From: Spirometra erinaceieuropaei
Lineage: Eukaryota > Platyhelminthes > Cestoda > Diphyllobothriidea > Diphyllobothriidae
DNA length: 64,000 bases
Direction: 5' to 3'
NCBI GenBank assembly: GCA_902702965.1
Contig: CACRXP010000028.1
Location: 867,806-931,805, forward strand
Shown: positions 34,850 to 46,440 of the stretch, piece after piece
How positions within the stretch are numbered: position 1 is the first letter of the stretch
How the letters are laid out: every line of letters starts with the position of its first letter
Notes under the pieces: generated by a model
Seen by the model: the letters and a program-made list of their open reading frames with translations, nothing else
Told to the model about the DNA's origin: nothing
Database searches by the model: none
Translations under genes and position numbers: made by a program

Positions 34850-35590
34850 CCCCCGTTGTGTGAAATCCTGGTGTTGTGTGTATGGGGGCCAGGTCGTGCC
34901 GTGGCGCGCGCAGTCATGGTCAGTCGACCATGACAGCCACCGCGCCCATTCCCCACTCCAGTCGGCTGACCGGCTCGGACAGCGGCTGGGGTGTGGGAGT
35001 GGGAAGGGAGAGTTAGGTCGACGACTCAGCGCATTTTCCTCACTATAAACAATCTGACGCGCTTGAAGCTATCACGGTGCGCTAAAAGCCGTGGCTTGCA
35101 AGGTTGCCAACTGACAGGGTAACTTGGACCTCCTCCTTGACTGGAGGCGGTCTGAGAGTCAGGCTGCAATGGCTCCTTTTTAATGTGGCCTTTATAGCAC
35201 TCCTATCACAGTGTGGGATCCCAGCCAGGCGTTGGCGGCACGCCCAGGTGCGGCTTCGGTCGTGCCAGCCTCCAAATCTCTGTCGCGTTGGTTGAAATCC
35301 TGGTTATTTGTTGTGTGGACCAGGAGGTGTGGTGGAACGCCAAGGTGAGGATCCGTCCGAGCCATCCACCTGCGGCCTCCCTCGTCTCCGGTCTTCTTGA
35401 CTCTGTCTTGACACCGGGCTCGGGCGAGGGAGGAGGAGAGAGTGTAGGTAGATGCAGCGCAAGTCTGCCCGCACTATAACCCCCTGCGCAAGTCACCGTC
35501 CCTGCTCCCACCGTTGCAGCTGTAGCTGTGGGGCATACGGTGGACATCATCGAAATCGATGGTCGAACTGCCACAGGGACAGCTAATCGC
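34850..35590 (+). repeat. R2/R1 composite repeat, most complete copy
   Basis: R2 features come first: the 'GGGGCCAGGTCGTG' block near 34888, a perfect hairpin at 34913-34934, then 'CTCACTATAAACAATCTGACG' near 35039. R1 follows: 'TTGAAATCCTGGTTATTTGT', 'CGGTCTTCTTGACTCTGTCT', 'GGAGGAGAGAGTG', and an end around 'GGGGCATACGGTGGACATCA'. The same R2-then-R1 order recurs at 40900-41420. The 209-codon minus-strand frame (35206-35835), the longest in the window, lies mostly inside this repeat and is not a gene. Confidence 0.75.
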
Positions 35591-38500
35591 CGGACACCCT
35601 CCTCCTCCTTCCCTAAGCCCCAGACGGAACTAGAATCTGACCACTGACCTCTGAACGCTCCTCGACTCTCTCCCATATTGACTTTTATTGGGTGTGTAGC
35701 TTTTGCCATTCTGCCCGCTCCTATATCACAGTGCAGGCCTGATGATGAATAATTGAAAGCGTACGTTTGCCGGAGTAGACTTCTTAGATTTCCATTTTGC
35801 CTTGGAGCTCTGAGTCTAGAGCCCACGCAAGCCATCGCGTAGTGGTAGGGTGCTACCTAGTGAAGCCCTTTTGCTCGGAATCTTGTTCGACCATCTTCGT
35901 TTCTAAAGGGCATTTGTCACCACATAACTAGGCCATACGGCTTCTTTCAGAGCCATAATACTATCACGGTTGGCTATGCCCACTTTGTTCCATACTTTTC
36001 ACACGCAGATAGGCTAAGTATGTCCCTCCCCCCACTGTTTGGGCAAAAATTGAGCATTAAGGAGGAGGAAGGAACACGCGACGCCCTACTATGTGCTATT
36101 TACAGAAAACAAGAACTACCCGCTCTGCCAGCGAATATGACTTGTCTAGCTTCGAAGGGAGACTGCGCTTGCAGCTCGCAGTGTATGTGAGTCTTCCGGC
36201 TTCTTTTCGAGTCTATTTTACCAGAACACCTGATTTCGCGCAGGTAGTACCCACGGCGACATTATTATTCCATGCAGCCTGTCAGAAGTGGGACAGTAGT
36301 GTGCTTTGGTTCTAGACGGGTGACAGAATGGAACGCGAGCAGACGATCCCCTCACCTTCTGGCATCAAAAGGCTGCGCTAATCCATTTTACACCGACTGT
36401 AGCCTGATGACCCATGCGTTTTGTCTCTCATCGACACTACAGTACGAGGAAGTTAGACTAGACTTTTTTGGGGAGTAAGCTACTTTGGCAATACTGCGAA
36501 ACGTTTAACGAGTCATGCTAGGCTAGCCGATCTGAGATTTTTGAATGAGTTGCATTAGTATCCACTTGTTAGACCCCAGCATTGAAAAGTCACAGGCTTT
36601 AAAATTAGTCGAAAATTGAAAATCAATTTGATCGCTTGATTCTTCACATGACTTATTTCCGCGACACACTGGCTCCCCGTAGAGGGGCTTCTCCACACCT
36701 ACGATACTCTCACAGCGCATAGTTCCCCGCGTCGTTTTTCAAGGCGTTTATGATTCTTGGTTCATTGTGCATGTGATTGACTAAGATTCACTTGCGACTT
36801 CTGCCTTGTATGTGATTGCCTAAGAGCACCGTTGATCGCCTTGTCGGTCCAGCTTGTAGAAGATGCCATTTTCCCTTGCTTGTTTGCTTAAACCACCTCA
36901 CAATCTGGATGCTTTGGACAGTGCTTTCGACGATTATGTATGCCATGTGGATGATCATCGTGGAGGACATGAAAAGTGCCAGTTGTATTCGAAAAGCGGA
37001 CCCAACAACTTGACCGTCATATAGGCCTTTTCCTGTCTGTCTGGGATTCCTAACCCTTAAACATAGTCATGTTTGTCGCTTTCCGTGTTGAGCCTCGAGC
37101 CATGTGAAAGTGTATGCTTGCGTACTGTCCACCCCTTTTTTGCGCAGTTTGTAGCCGTGACCTCACTGCTCCTTTTAAGTCAAAGCGGATTCTAACTGCT
37201 CTGCTCTCGTTAACACAGCTGGGGTGTAGTTACTCCTTTTCAGACAACTCTTGAGGGTTTTTGCCGAATTCACACGGAGCACCACTGTTTTACCTGTCGG
37301 TTGCCTCTAGTGTGCGAGTGTTTTCTGACATCGCACCATGGGAAACGAATAATATTTATTCGGGCCATCTAGAGGCAAATTGTTCCGCTCGTAACAACAA
37401 CAGATTCTGGTGGTGAGTTTTTGCTTGTTGCATTGCAAACACACGTACCTAGCCATGAATACTGTCATTTCGATCTTCAGAGACCTTTGAGCAAGGTTTA
37501 GCGCTAGACACACTCCTTGTTCGGGACCGCGGTTTTCGTCTCTGAACTTGTGGGAGTTTCCTCTTCACCTGCCCTAGCAGTTTAGCTAAGTCATGCGCCG
37601 CCGAGTTATGGCGATTAAACATCACTTGATCTGGGCGAACAGTCAGCCGTCTTTCCTCATTGAGTACGGCACTTGTCCGTCCTAAGAGAAATCATGCAAC
37701 CTTTGTGATCAATTCTTCAGTCTCTCACCCAGCAACTGCATGCGCAAGTTTCAAGGGGAGGGATGGTCAAAAGTAGAACCCCTGACTGAAGATATCAATG
37801 GCCCTAAATCTTGGTTTACCACATATAACTTCACTTTGGTCCAGTCGCCCTCACAGTAATCGGGACTGCCGCTGTTCTTTAGCATGCTTCGCCCCAGGAA
37901 CAAGATTTTTTGGGTGAGCAGGAAATACGAATCAGCCAAAGACAAGCCGGATAAAGCAGACCCTGCAATCGTTATATACAACTTATCCAACTTCCTAATT
38001 GCTGCTACTTCGTTTCTCTGTCTTCTCCCCCACTTTCGGCTCCCCTGTTTGTGCCCTGCCCGGGGGCTAGCGAACCGGGCCCTTACCGTGTCTGTTTGCT
38101 TGAGTCAAAAATTTCATAAATTGTCATTTCGAATGCTACAATCCCCGCCCCTTTCGGCATTGCTCCGGGTACCGAAGTTCGACATCCCGATCTCCGTTTG
38201 TGCACCTGCGAAGGCGCTGTTCTGCGTTTTTGCACCTTGCCTTGCTGCTACATGCTGCCTAGAAGTCCACAGCCTCTGAAGTTGTTTTTTTTCTCGAATG
38301 TACTCGTGCATGCCCAAGCGATCACTAGGAACGCTGTCGTCCACCCTTTGCCGCCAACACTGGAGGAATGAGCGTTTTCGTGACACTGTTGGTCCCAATA
38401 TCTTGACATCTGCACAACTGAAACGTCCCTTTAATTTGACTGTTTTAGAGCCTCGCTAGACACGACTCTCTCCGGAGCCGAAAATACCAGCACAGGCACC

Positions 38501-40899
38501 CGCGGAACGTCTGACCTGCCTTCCGACTTCCACATGGAATGCATCGTTGGGAACTAGACCTTTGTGTCTGCCCTGCAGTCCACCTCACCTCTGTTTATCC
38601 CTCCATATCAGACTTCCTTTCGCACATGTGACTCCCATACCTCTATATTATTTGTGTACATATATCATCGTCTGTGTTTGCCTGCCTTCGTGTAGACGCC
38701 TGAGATGGCATTTGCCTATTTTTAAGAGCTCATCAGAGGGCTACTTTTCTGCCAACATCTTACCAACCCTTCCCCCTCCTCCCATAACTAGTTTTGTGTT
38801 GATATCAGGCGCAATGTTTACTTGAGTTCACACCCCTCATAGCCCATCGGATATTTCTGCTCAACCTCCAGCCTCTCTTGATGAGAGGTCGCCCATTTGT
38901 TTTGTGACTGTACAGATCTTCCCTGTATAAGGGAGAGAGAGAAAGAAAAGAGAAACTCCAGCATTTGCTTTGTGGCGCAAAGTGAACGTCCACCGTTCCG
39001 CCCTGTTTCCTTTATTTTCTTCCGTCATGGTCGGAATGAAAACCCACTCCAGCTGACTCTTGTTATGGCATGCTTGCAGGAAAATATTGCATTTGTGAAC
39101 CCAAAACCTGGTATCGATTGATTGAGTCTTGGGTCTATAACGCCTGAGGCCGACTCGTTATATTAGAGACGCCTAATTTCTGTTCGGTTATCTTTTTCAT
39201 CCTGTCAGAAAGACGGCGGTTAAATTTTAACCGAATCTCTAGAAGAATAGGGAAAAAAGCTGTTTTATCAGTCCACTTATTTGAACCTTATTTCATTTTC
39301 GACTTTAATCGGCTGTGCCGGAGAGCGGATCCAATTGTTCAGCGGCCCTCCTCCGTTTGACCACTTTTGCTGTGCTCAGGTGATTTCTATGTGACATCAC
39401 GCGCCTTAATATATGCTAATGATGGTTAATGATGTCTTCACACCGAGAGGGAATGAGGCACCGCACACATGAGGACGCTTCAACGTCATAGTTTCTATTG
39501 CGGGACCGTCTTCACTGTGCATCCCCTTGGATATGGGCTGTTCATCGGGAACTGCGGATGAATTCCTGACGTGCGTATGCGCGCTACCCCGCTCCCCATG
39601 GATGGCGCACTCCGCGACCAGCCTTATTGCACAATAAGGCAGTAATATGTCTCTTTTGCGTGTCGCTGTGGTAACATCGCTTGCGCACTTCAATTTTTAG
39701 ACGCGCATTACCTGTACGCTCAGTGTCGACCCAAGGAGAGTAAACAGCGAGGCTAGGGCTGAAAGTTCCCCAGTGATCCCTGACTTAGGGTCTCACGCTG
39801 CTTAATCAGGCTGCTGCGGAATGAAACGAAAGTGACCGGGATGGTAGTTTTCGTCTTGCCCGTTTCCGAATGTTTAAGCTAACTGTCTTCATGACCACCA
39901 GCAAGTTTTACAAGGCGAAAGCGTGAAGACCACACCCTGCTCTAGAATGTGAGTTACATCAGCGAGCTGCTCGCAGTGTTGTTTTTCCTGACGTCGGTGC
40001 GCCGATCTAAAGTACAATGGGCGGTATACCAGGTTCGGTCTGTAATTGCAGCAAATGACTTGGATGACAGCCGTTAGCAGTTACCGCTTTGATTTTGCAC
40101 AGCTAATCCCTTATGCCAAAGGAATTGAGGGGCTGTTCGAGTCTCGCACATCTGAAGGCTAACCACACTGATAAAGGCGAAAGAGGGGTTGCCACGTAGG
40201 TGATTTCGCAAAAGCTATCGACAGGGGACAAAATTTAGCATCAGTTCATGTATGCGAGCGTACCGGTAAATGTTCCTGTAGTCACTCACGTTGTACTTGG
40301 AGGGATGTTCCTTCCTGTATGGATTCTCGAAGCTTACATATGCTCAACTATGTCTCGCACAGAGGGTGCGCAAGGACTCGTGCTTTATGAGAAGTTACAT
40401 ATTCATTTCAGCTTTTAGAAGAGCACAATGATGAGGATTTTTGCGAGGCCTGCAAAGCACTCAGTGTGATTTGTGTCCACTGCTAAATGAAACGCTTTGC
40501 AACACCGGTGGCCGTGTAAGGTCGGCACACTCGTCACTTTTTGTCTATGTACATTCATTGGCTGATCTGTCGAACCAGCGCTTGATTGAAATTGTGATCG
40601 AAAACCTTGTGGCCCGTCGACACCTGGCAAAGCCGCACAGTGGCGCACCATTTCAACCTCTCCATTCACGCAAGAACAGTCCTTAAAAGACAGGTCAGGT
40701 CACCGTTTCTGGTAGCTCCAACTGGCAGGAGAGTCAAGACGTTTATACTAGGACTTTAAAGCATGGGGTATAGGCTGCATACGCAGCCAAGTTTCCTGTT
40801 CATCTGGAGAGAAATGACAACCTGGCGGTCATGGAAGGCACAGAGCGTCCGACTGTTTGCATCCGTGATCGTCGTACCTGTGGAGGGCTGAATCAAGCT
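35591..40899. other. No recognisable gene, 35.6-40.9 kb
   Basis: The longest frame is 131 codons (37884-38279, plus) and has no motif I recognise beyond a Cys/Leu/Ala-rich tail. No tRNA-like element or long inverted repeat was seen. A purine-rich stretch lies near 38926-38950. Confidence 0.4.
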
Positions 40900-41420
40900 C
40901 AAGGGCTCCTTATCATGGTCCTTATAGCACTCGCGTATGTGAAATCCAAGCCGAGCACTTCTTTTGTGTGACGACCTGGTGTGTTTTGCGGGAGACCAGA
41001 TCGTGTGCGGCACACACAGACGAACCGTCTAGCCCTGCTGTCCAATCCCCGCATCAGATGACTGTCCGGTTCGGATAGCGTACTAGTGCCCGAGCGAGAA
41101 AGAAGCTTTAGGTCCTCTTGGAGATTGTCCGCACGGCATTTGGCACATATTCCTCACTATAAACAATCTAACGCGCTTTTAATCTAACAAGGTGCTCCAA
41201 ATCCGTGGCTTGGAAAGCAGTCGGCTGATGAAATAACTCGGTCTTCTCAGGACAAAAGGTCCTTTTGACTCTGTCTTGACACTGGGCTCAGATGGGTAAT
41301 GGGGTAGAGGGTGCGGTAGGTGTAGCGCAAGTCTTCCACCGGCAGTCACCGTCCCAGCACCTGCGGGGCACATGGTGGAGATCGTCGTTTGCGGCGGTCG
41401 AACGGCCATCGGAAGTTTGT
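40900..41420 (+). repeat. R2/R1 composite repeat copy
   Basis: It shares 'GAGACCAGATCGTGTGCGGC' near 40990, 'CTCACTATAAACAATCTAACG' near 41153, 'TTTTGACTCTGTCTTGACAC' near 41263 and 'GGGGCACATGGTGGAGATCG' near 41365, in the same order and spacing as 34850-35590 but with an internal deletion between the last two R2 and R1 blocks. Confidence 0.75.
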
Positions 41421-42335
41421 TGGTTTGGCAACATGCCATGCATGGGTGACAAATAGATATGAGAATGGGAGTCCGAGGTCCTTGTTGAGAGGCCTTTTTC
41501 AGAGGTGACATCAGACCAGACCCATTTTCTGACCGCACTTTCGGTGAGGTTCGACCGTCCACATGCTTGGAACTACCAGTGGCGAAATAATGACCCAAGT
41601 CGCACGATTGTCATCTTACCTGTCAGTGCCAATAGGAAAGTGTAAACACCCACTCGGAGGAGGCACTGAAGACGCGTCGAGTCACTTGCATGACACTAAT
41701 CCAGCGTCCCTGAAAGCGATATTGCCTTTGCATGTGACGCTACTGTCAACTGATTCGGTTTAGAGGCCGCTCGATGAGAGGCTAGACCGCGTAGGCGTGA
41801 TAGATCGTCTGTGAGCTTGGTGCACATGATGGTTGCTCCGCCAGACCCTTAACTGACGCCCATATCTCATCTGTGTCTTCCCGAAGATACGCTCTGCTTA
41901 GCGGCCGGACCCCGGTATCATCTTCGGCCGGTAAGTCAAAACAGATTAGGATGTCAGGCGAGTGTCCCTCCACACCCGGCTATCTCCTGTACTGTCCCAC
42001 CATCTCCTCTCCCAACCACAGAATAGCTTAGGGAAGAGGTGGCAGCGGCCTCGTAAGCAGATAAAGATAATTCGGGCCCTCATCCCACCGAACAAAATTT
42101 CAGCCAATAGTGGGACTCGATAGCCGCCTGCATGAAAAAGCAGCCCTATTTAGGAGTAGAAACGCCTACTACCTCGCAAGTGAAGGGTCTAGAAAAGGTA
42201 CCCAAAACAAACGCTGAATAAACACGACGTCTGAAAGCTGGCCCTGCCTTATGGGATGAAAAGTACAGGGTTGAAACAAACCCCCGTCTTTGTTCCCAAT
42301 GCCTCCCCCAGTCTACCAGAATGAGCAGCGTCGCT
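41421..42335. other. No recognisable gene, 41.4-42.3 kb
   Basis: Short frames only. This stretch lies just 5' of a LINE and might hold its 5' untranslated part, but no shared sequence confirms that. Confidence 0.35.
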
Positions 42336-43130
42336 ATGGCAACCTGGAATATTCGTTCTCTTTTTAAACAACCCGCTAGGCCACCTGTCAGAAAGAAGAT
42401 CAGCTTTAGTCTCCCAAAAGCCGTCGCGCTACGAGGCGAACATTGCAGCCTCAGCAAGATCCGGTTCTGCATCTGAATCTATCTGGGAAAGGTGGGTACC
42501 GATTACACCTTTTGGAGCGGACCACCCACATGCTGGAGTCGTCTTCGCTGTCAAAAATGAATTTTTAGCACTACTGCCTTGTCTACCGCAGGATATAAAA
42601 TATTGTCTCATGAGTTTCTGGCCACCTCGTTGCGGGAATAAAGTCGCCCACACTAGCCGGTGACCAATTACAATAATTTTAACTCCACTTAAGACCCGAA
42701 CGCCCTCCCAGCGACTGCGCTGATGCCGGAGAAGTAAGCTGGCCTGGTTACTTCAGTACTTGTGTCACACAAACTAAATCTGCGAGGGAGTGCTCGTCCG
42801 CCATAGGCTCGGCAACTGTAACAGCAGTGACTTCTCCTCCTGCAGAGCTGTGCGTAAGACGATCCTCTCTTGACCAACACCTTCCCTCTTCCGATTCGGG
42901 AGAGGGCGACGTGGGTGCGGCTCCAACCGGCAGCTACTAAGCTACGTCCATGTTTGCAGGTGTGACTAGCATGCCGTGCAAGCGACAAAGGCGATGTGTA
43001 ATGCTGACTGCCGAACAGGCCCCTGTCCTGCATTTTAGGAATGAGACTCCTACTGTAACCCCCTCCAGCGTTGGCAACGTACGCGAACATCAGGTAGACT
43101 GCATACTGTATTACTGGGGATTACTGGACG
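42336..43130 (+). pseudogene. LINE apurinic-type endonuclease region
   Basis: It starts MATWNIRSLF at 42336, the usual start of APE-type endonucleases in this LINE group (family form 'AAWNVRSLL'). Later come YTFWSGPPT (about 42500), HAGVVFAVKNEF (about 42529) and LPCLPQDIKYCLMS. These match the family's 'Y.FFWSG', 'AGVAFAI.N' and 'LPCLP.GI.DRLMS' blocks. The domain would nick target DNA. Stops and shifts break every block, and the catalytic His and Asp residues near the end of the domain could not be located. Confidence 0.72.
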
Positions 43131-43489
43131 CTGAATAGCCTTTAGCAATCGCTTGAATTCCCGTGTGAAAAAAGACAGCTCCGAAATCGAATGCCACGGT
43201 TGAGACACGATGGTGCCAACTAAGGGAACGTCATCCAGTCTATCGTTCTGGAAGTCTTTGATCGCCCCTGGTGCAACAGCAAAGTTGAATAAATACACAG
43301 GTTCGGGAACCGCAATGAAATGAAGGAAATCTTCGCGTCCATCATGGCAATCAACGACCACTAATTCAAGGTGACCGTATTTCTGTTCAGTTCTACTGAA
43401 ACAACCCTGCTGACAGAAAAGTCGAAAATTCTGGAGCGCAAGACTGAGCTCTCCCAAGGCCTTCTGAACTGATCTTCCACGATATTCCA

Positions 43490-44640
43490 AGAACCATCAA
43501 CAAGTTCCCTCAAAAGAAAACCATCCGCCCTCACTTTAAGAAACCATAAAAGCTGAACTTCAGACGTCCAGCTACAAAATGTCGGACTCTGACTCCAAAC
43601 TGAAGTCTACAGAAAAAAGCGGTCCTCTGCTGATGGACAAACTCCTCCCGCTATTCCAGGAGATGTGGGGACACGGAGAAATTCATCACAACTCAAAGGG
43701 CGCCACCGTTGCCCACGTATACAGATGCAAGGGAAACTCCTAGCTATGTGACAACAACAATTTTATCTCTTTCACCAAAATCGTGGACACAATCTCTATC
43801 CCTGTCCTACTCAATCGCCCAAACTTTCGCCTGAACCAAGGACTTCACTCTGAAATTCAACTGAATTTCGAACCATGGATGTGAGCTTCGCCCTCTACCA
43901 ACTGTAACGGAAATGTCGAAAAAACCAAATCACACTCTGCATTATCTCGGTAGATTTGATAAGGACGTTAGATACATTGAACCGCGATGGACTCCAGAAA
44001 ATTCAACTAAAATTCGGATGTCTGGAACTTTCTACACGAATAATGTGACAAAACCTCAATGGAATGGTGGCTCGCGTAACGAGCAATAGGGTTATATCCG
44101 AGGCATTCGCAATGATAAATGAGGTGAGGCAGGTCTTTCTGCTACCTCCAACTCTATCTAGTCACACGTTCTTGATTGTACTGATGGAGGCCCACAGTAA
44201 AAGACGGTCAGGAATCAACATCGCCTACCAAACTACCGGATAGTTGCTCAACCACCGACGCATGTAGGCATCCACACGAATGTACAGGCCCAGTGCTCAC
44301 TAACGCCTGTTCGAGATGGAATCATTGTGGAGCATGGACTTTCTGTCTCTGACTGCACAAAATTCAGACTGGACATAAACAACGAGGAGACAGTGGTTAT
44401 AGCATGAGCAGTACCATCTGGTGGGTACAGTACGCCCGGTATTAGCGGATATGGAACTTGTCTCGTATCTGTGGACAAATCGATAATCTGGAAAGTACAA
44501 TTCCAAGTAATATTGAGGTTGACGATGAACATACTAGCCGTATCTCCAAAGTCAGCCTCGCATCCAGTCGCCTGTAACGTTAAGCCTGTAGTCATCCTGA
44601 CCTTCATCTGAACATGACACTGAAGATGCATTTGACCGAC
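43490..44640 (+). pseudogene. LINE reverse transcriptase region
   Basis: The frame from 43621 reads GPLLMDKLLPLFQEMWGHGE, then ATVAHVYRCKGNS, a stop, LCDNNN, ISFTKIVDTIS and PVLLNR. These follow the family pattern 'P..LM..L..LFQEMW..GE', 'I.HLYKRKGNR..CDNHRGISLL..A.KI....LLNRL'. Further on, LSVSDCTKFRLDINNEETVV (about 44339) matches the block just after the catalytic aspartates, but the FADD box itself is not visible and is probably deleted near 44270-44330. More than ten stops occur. Confidence 0.78.
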
Positions 44641-44689
44641 ACACTTATGACATTCCTGGTTGGGGGGGGAAACTTGGACCCTCTACGAA

Positions 44690-45147
44690 AATCAAGCAAA
44701 AAAGTTCAATCATTTTCATCTGAACTGCCTTTGAAGTATACCCAAGCTAAGGTGGTTGGATAGGATCCCTACCGCGGAAGTTTTGGAAAGAACTGACATT
44801 TTCAGTATCCACGTCATGGGTAGGAAAATACAACCGCGTTTGGAGCAGCTAAGTCGTGGGGATAGATGACGAACGTCTGCTAAAGTGCCTGTTATATGGC
44901 GAAATGGCCACGGGTGTTTGGACACAAGGCGAACGGAGGCGCCGTTACAAAACCATCCTGTGGGTCTCACTCAGTCGGCTGCAGATCTACCCTTTGTCAC
45001 GAGGAGAACTTGCTCGTAGTCGGCAGGTGCGGAAAACTGCTGGGCAAATCGAACCTGCAATCTACAAAACCTATCACACAGAAGAGTCCAAAGTTAGGTG
45101 GGGAACATACAAATCCCGAATACCAAGGACAAACACCTCAAACCACA
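44690..45147 (+). pseudogene. LINE C-terminal domain
   Basis: Blocks read IPTAEVLERTDIFSIHVM (about 44770) and GIDDERLLKCLLYGEMATGV (from about 44857), followed by QGERRRRYKT and SLSRLQI. The family form is 'IPDT.VLER.GI.SI..ML ... DDERLPK.L.YG....G.R..GG...RYKD.LK.SLK.L.I'. The LLKCLLYGEMATG part is open for 114 codons, the best preserved section of this LINE. The usual Cys/His finger at the very end is missing, cut off by the R1 repeat. Confidence 0.8.
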
Positions 45148-45400
45148 GTTTGACCGTCGCGAGCAACGACGTTCATCGTGCGCCCCACGGACTGGGCTGA
45201 GCACCAGTGACTTGTGCGTGATGAGGCAGAATCGCATAGCATATTTTGCACTCTCTTCCGCCTGCCTATTTGGTTCCGATGGCAAAGCAATATCAAAACT
45301 ACCGGAAATGAGCTCGGGCGCAGTGCCTGACCAGGTGAATCGGCCTGTCCACACGTGCCATACGCGGCCTGGTCCCGCCGCATGTATCAGACATTTATGA
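45148..45400 (-). repeat. R2/R1 composite repeat, inverted copy
   Basis: Read on the minus strand, an R2-like 'GGGACCAGGCCGCGTATGGC' block near 45380 comes before an R1-like end around 'CGTGGGGCGCACGATGAACG' near 45190. The copy abuts the LINE 3' end with no gap. A further R2-like scrap lies near 45590-45660. Confidence 0.65.
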
Positions 45401-46194
45401 CTGCGTGAGAACGCCATAGAGGCCACGTTAAGTATTAGCTACTGCAGACTGACTCTCAGTCCCAAAAACGACCGAGTTATCCCGTCAGGTGGCAGCCTTA
45501 CAAGCCACTTCGTGATGGAATGAAGCGCACCAGACTTACTGCAGTGAGGAATGTGCTGGTGCTTCAAGGAGCTGGATTTCTGAGTGCGGTCTCCTCCTCC
45601 TCCCTCTCTCTCTTCCCAATTGTCAGCACTAGTCGGCTATCCGAGTCTGTTAATTAACGACTGATGAGACTGGATGCAAACACTGACAAATTCAAACGGT
45701 CGGTTTACGCAGGCCACAAATGACATGGTCCTTACAGAACTTATTAGACTGCACCAAAAGACATGTCACCCACCTAGGTGAGTTGCGTATGTTCTGGCAC
45801 GCAACGTTGCGCCCACCTTACCGGCAATGGAAAGGTGGATCGCATGCTTGCTGCAAAAGTGATGCATTCTGTGTTCTGTGGAGGTGTCGGGTATGCACGT
45901 GCTCTGGAGTAGGTTCTTACGCAGCCTAGGAGTGTACGTGTGTGCAGGCCGAGTGAGATTTTATGGTGGGCCTCGAGTTCGTTGTTTTGACTCGCCCTAG
46001 CTCCATACACACAAACATCCTGCGCTGCACACGAATGTGTCACACAGCGTGCGCCTTCACGAGACCTCTCGCATTGAAGCATGCATCTGTCCTGCATCAT
46101 CCATGCGACGCAGTTTGTTAGCGCCAGTATGGCGAGCGAACCGCCGCATGTCGCAAAAAGCACACTCCATGCAAGTGAGAGGTGTGTCCGTCGT
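45401..46194. other. Mostly unassigned, 45.4-46.2 kb
   Basis: It contains a CTCC-rich stretch and an R2-like minus-strand scrap (about 45590-45660). The 163-codon minus-strand frame at 45774-46265 has no family motif and runs into repeat sequence; I do not call it a gene. Confidence 0.4.
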
Positions 46195-46440
46195 CTAGTC
46201 TGCTGTGGAAACCAGGTCGTATGCAACACGCGCGGACGGGCTGTTAGCAGCTGCGTCCACGCCAACCTCCGGACGTCTTTATTTTGTCCTATAATCGGGG
46301 TGGGCTGGATGAGAGGAGAGTGCGGAAGATGCTTCGCAAGTCTTCCTCGTTATAAACTGACTCCCACGTAAGTAGCTCTTTCTAGGTCCACTCATTAGGA
46401 TACCCAGCGGACATCGTTGCCTACGACGATCAAACTATCA
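46195..46440 (+). repeat. R2/R1 composite repeat copy
   Basis: It has 'AACCAGGTCGTATGCAACAC' (46209), 'GAGAGTGCGGAAGATGCTTC' (46316) and an R1-type end 'CAGCGGACATCGTTGCCTAC' (46405). The last two blocks also occur in the second duplicated unit at 47777 and 47868. Confidence 0.65.

Larger units (their letters stand above)
42336..45147 (+). mobile_element. Nearly full-length, broken RTE-like LINE
   Basis: Endonuclease, reverse transcriptase and C-terminal domains follow each other on the plus strand over 2.8 kb, in the order of APE-type non-LTR retrotransposons. Many stops and frameshifts interrupt all parts. The 3' end stops abruptly at about 45147, where an inverted R1 repeat begins. The family resembles the abundant RTE-like LINEs of tapeworms (established family knowledge; this copy is assigned by eye). 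It is non-functional. Confidence 0.85.

Noticed and set aside
35206..35835. 209-codon minus-strand frame, the longest in the window
   Set aside because: It lies mostly across the R2/R1 repeat, has no known motif, and other copies of the repeat have different, broken frames in the same place.
38728..38760. CUGAUGAG on the minus strand as another hammerhead
   Set aside because: No GAAAC box or pairing helices follow within a reasonable distance.
45661..45700. CUGAUGAG on the plus strand as another hammerhead
   Set aside because: No GAAA box follows and no helix I partner is visible.
45774..46265. 163-codon minus-strand frame
   Set aside because: No recognisable family, biased composition, and it runs into a repeat copy.
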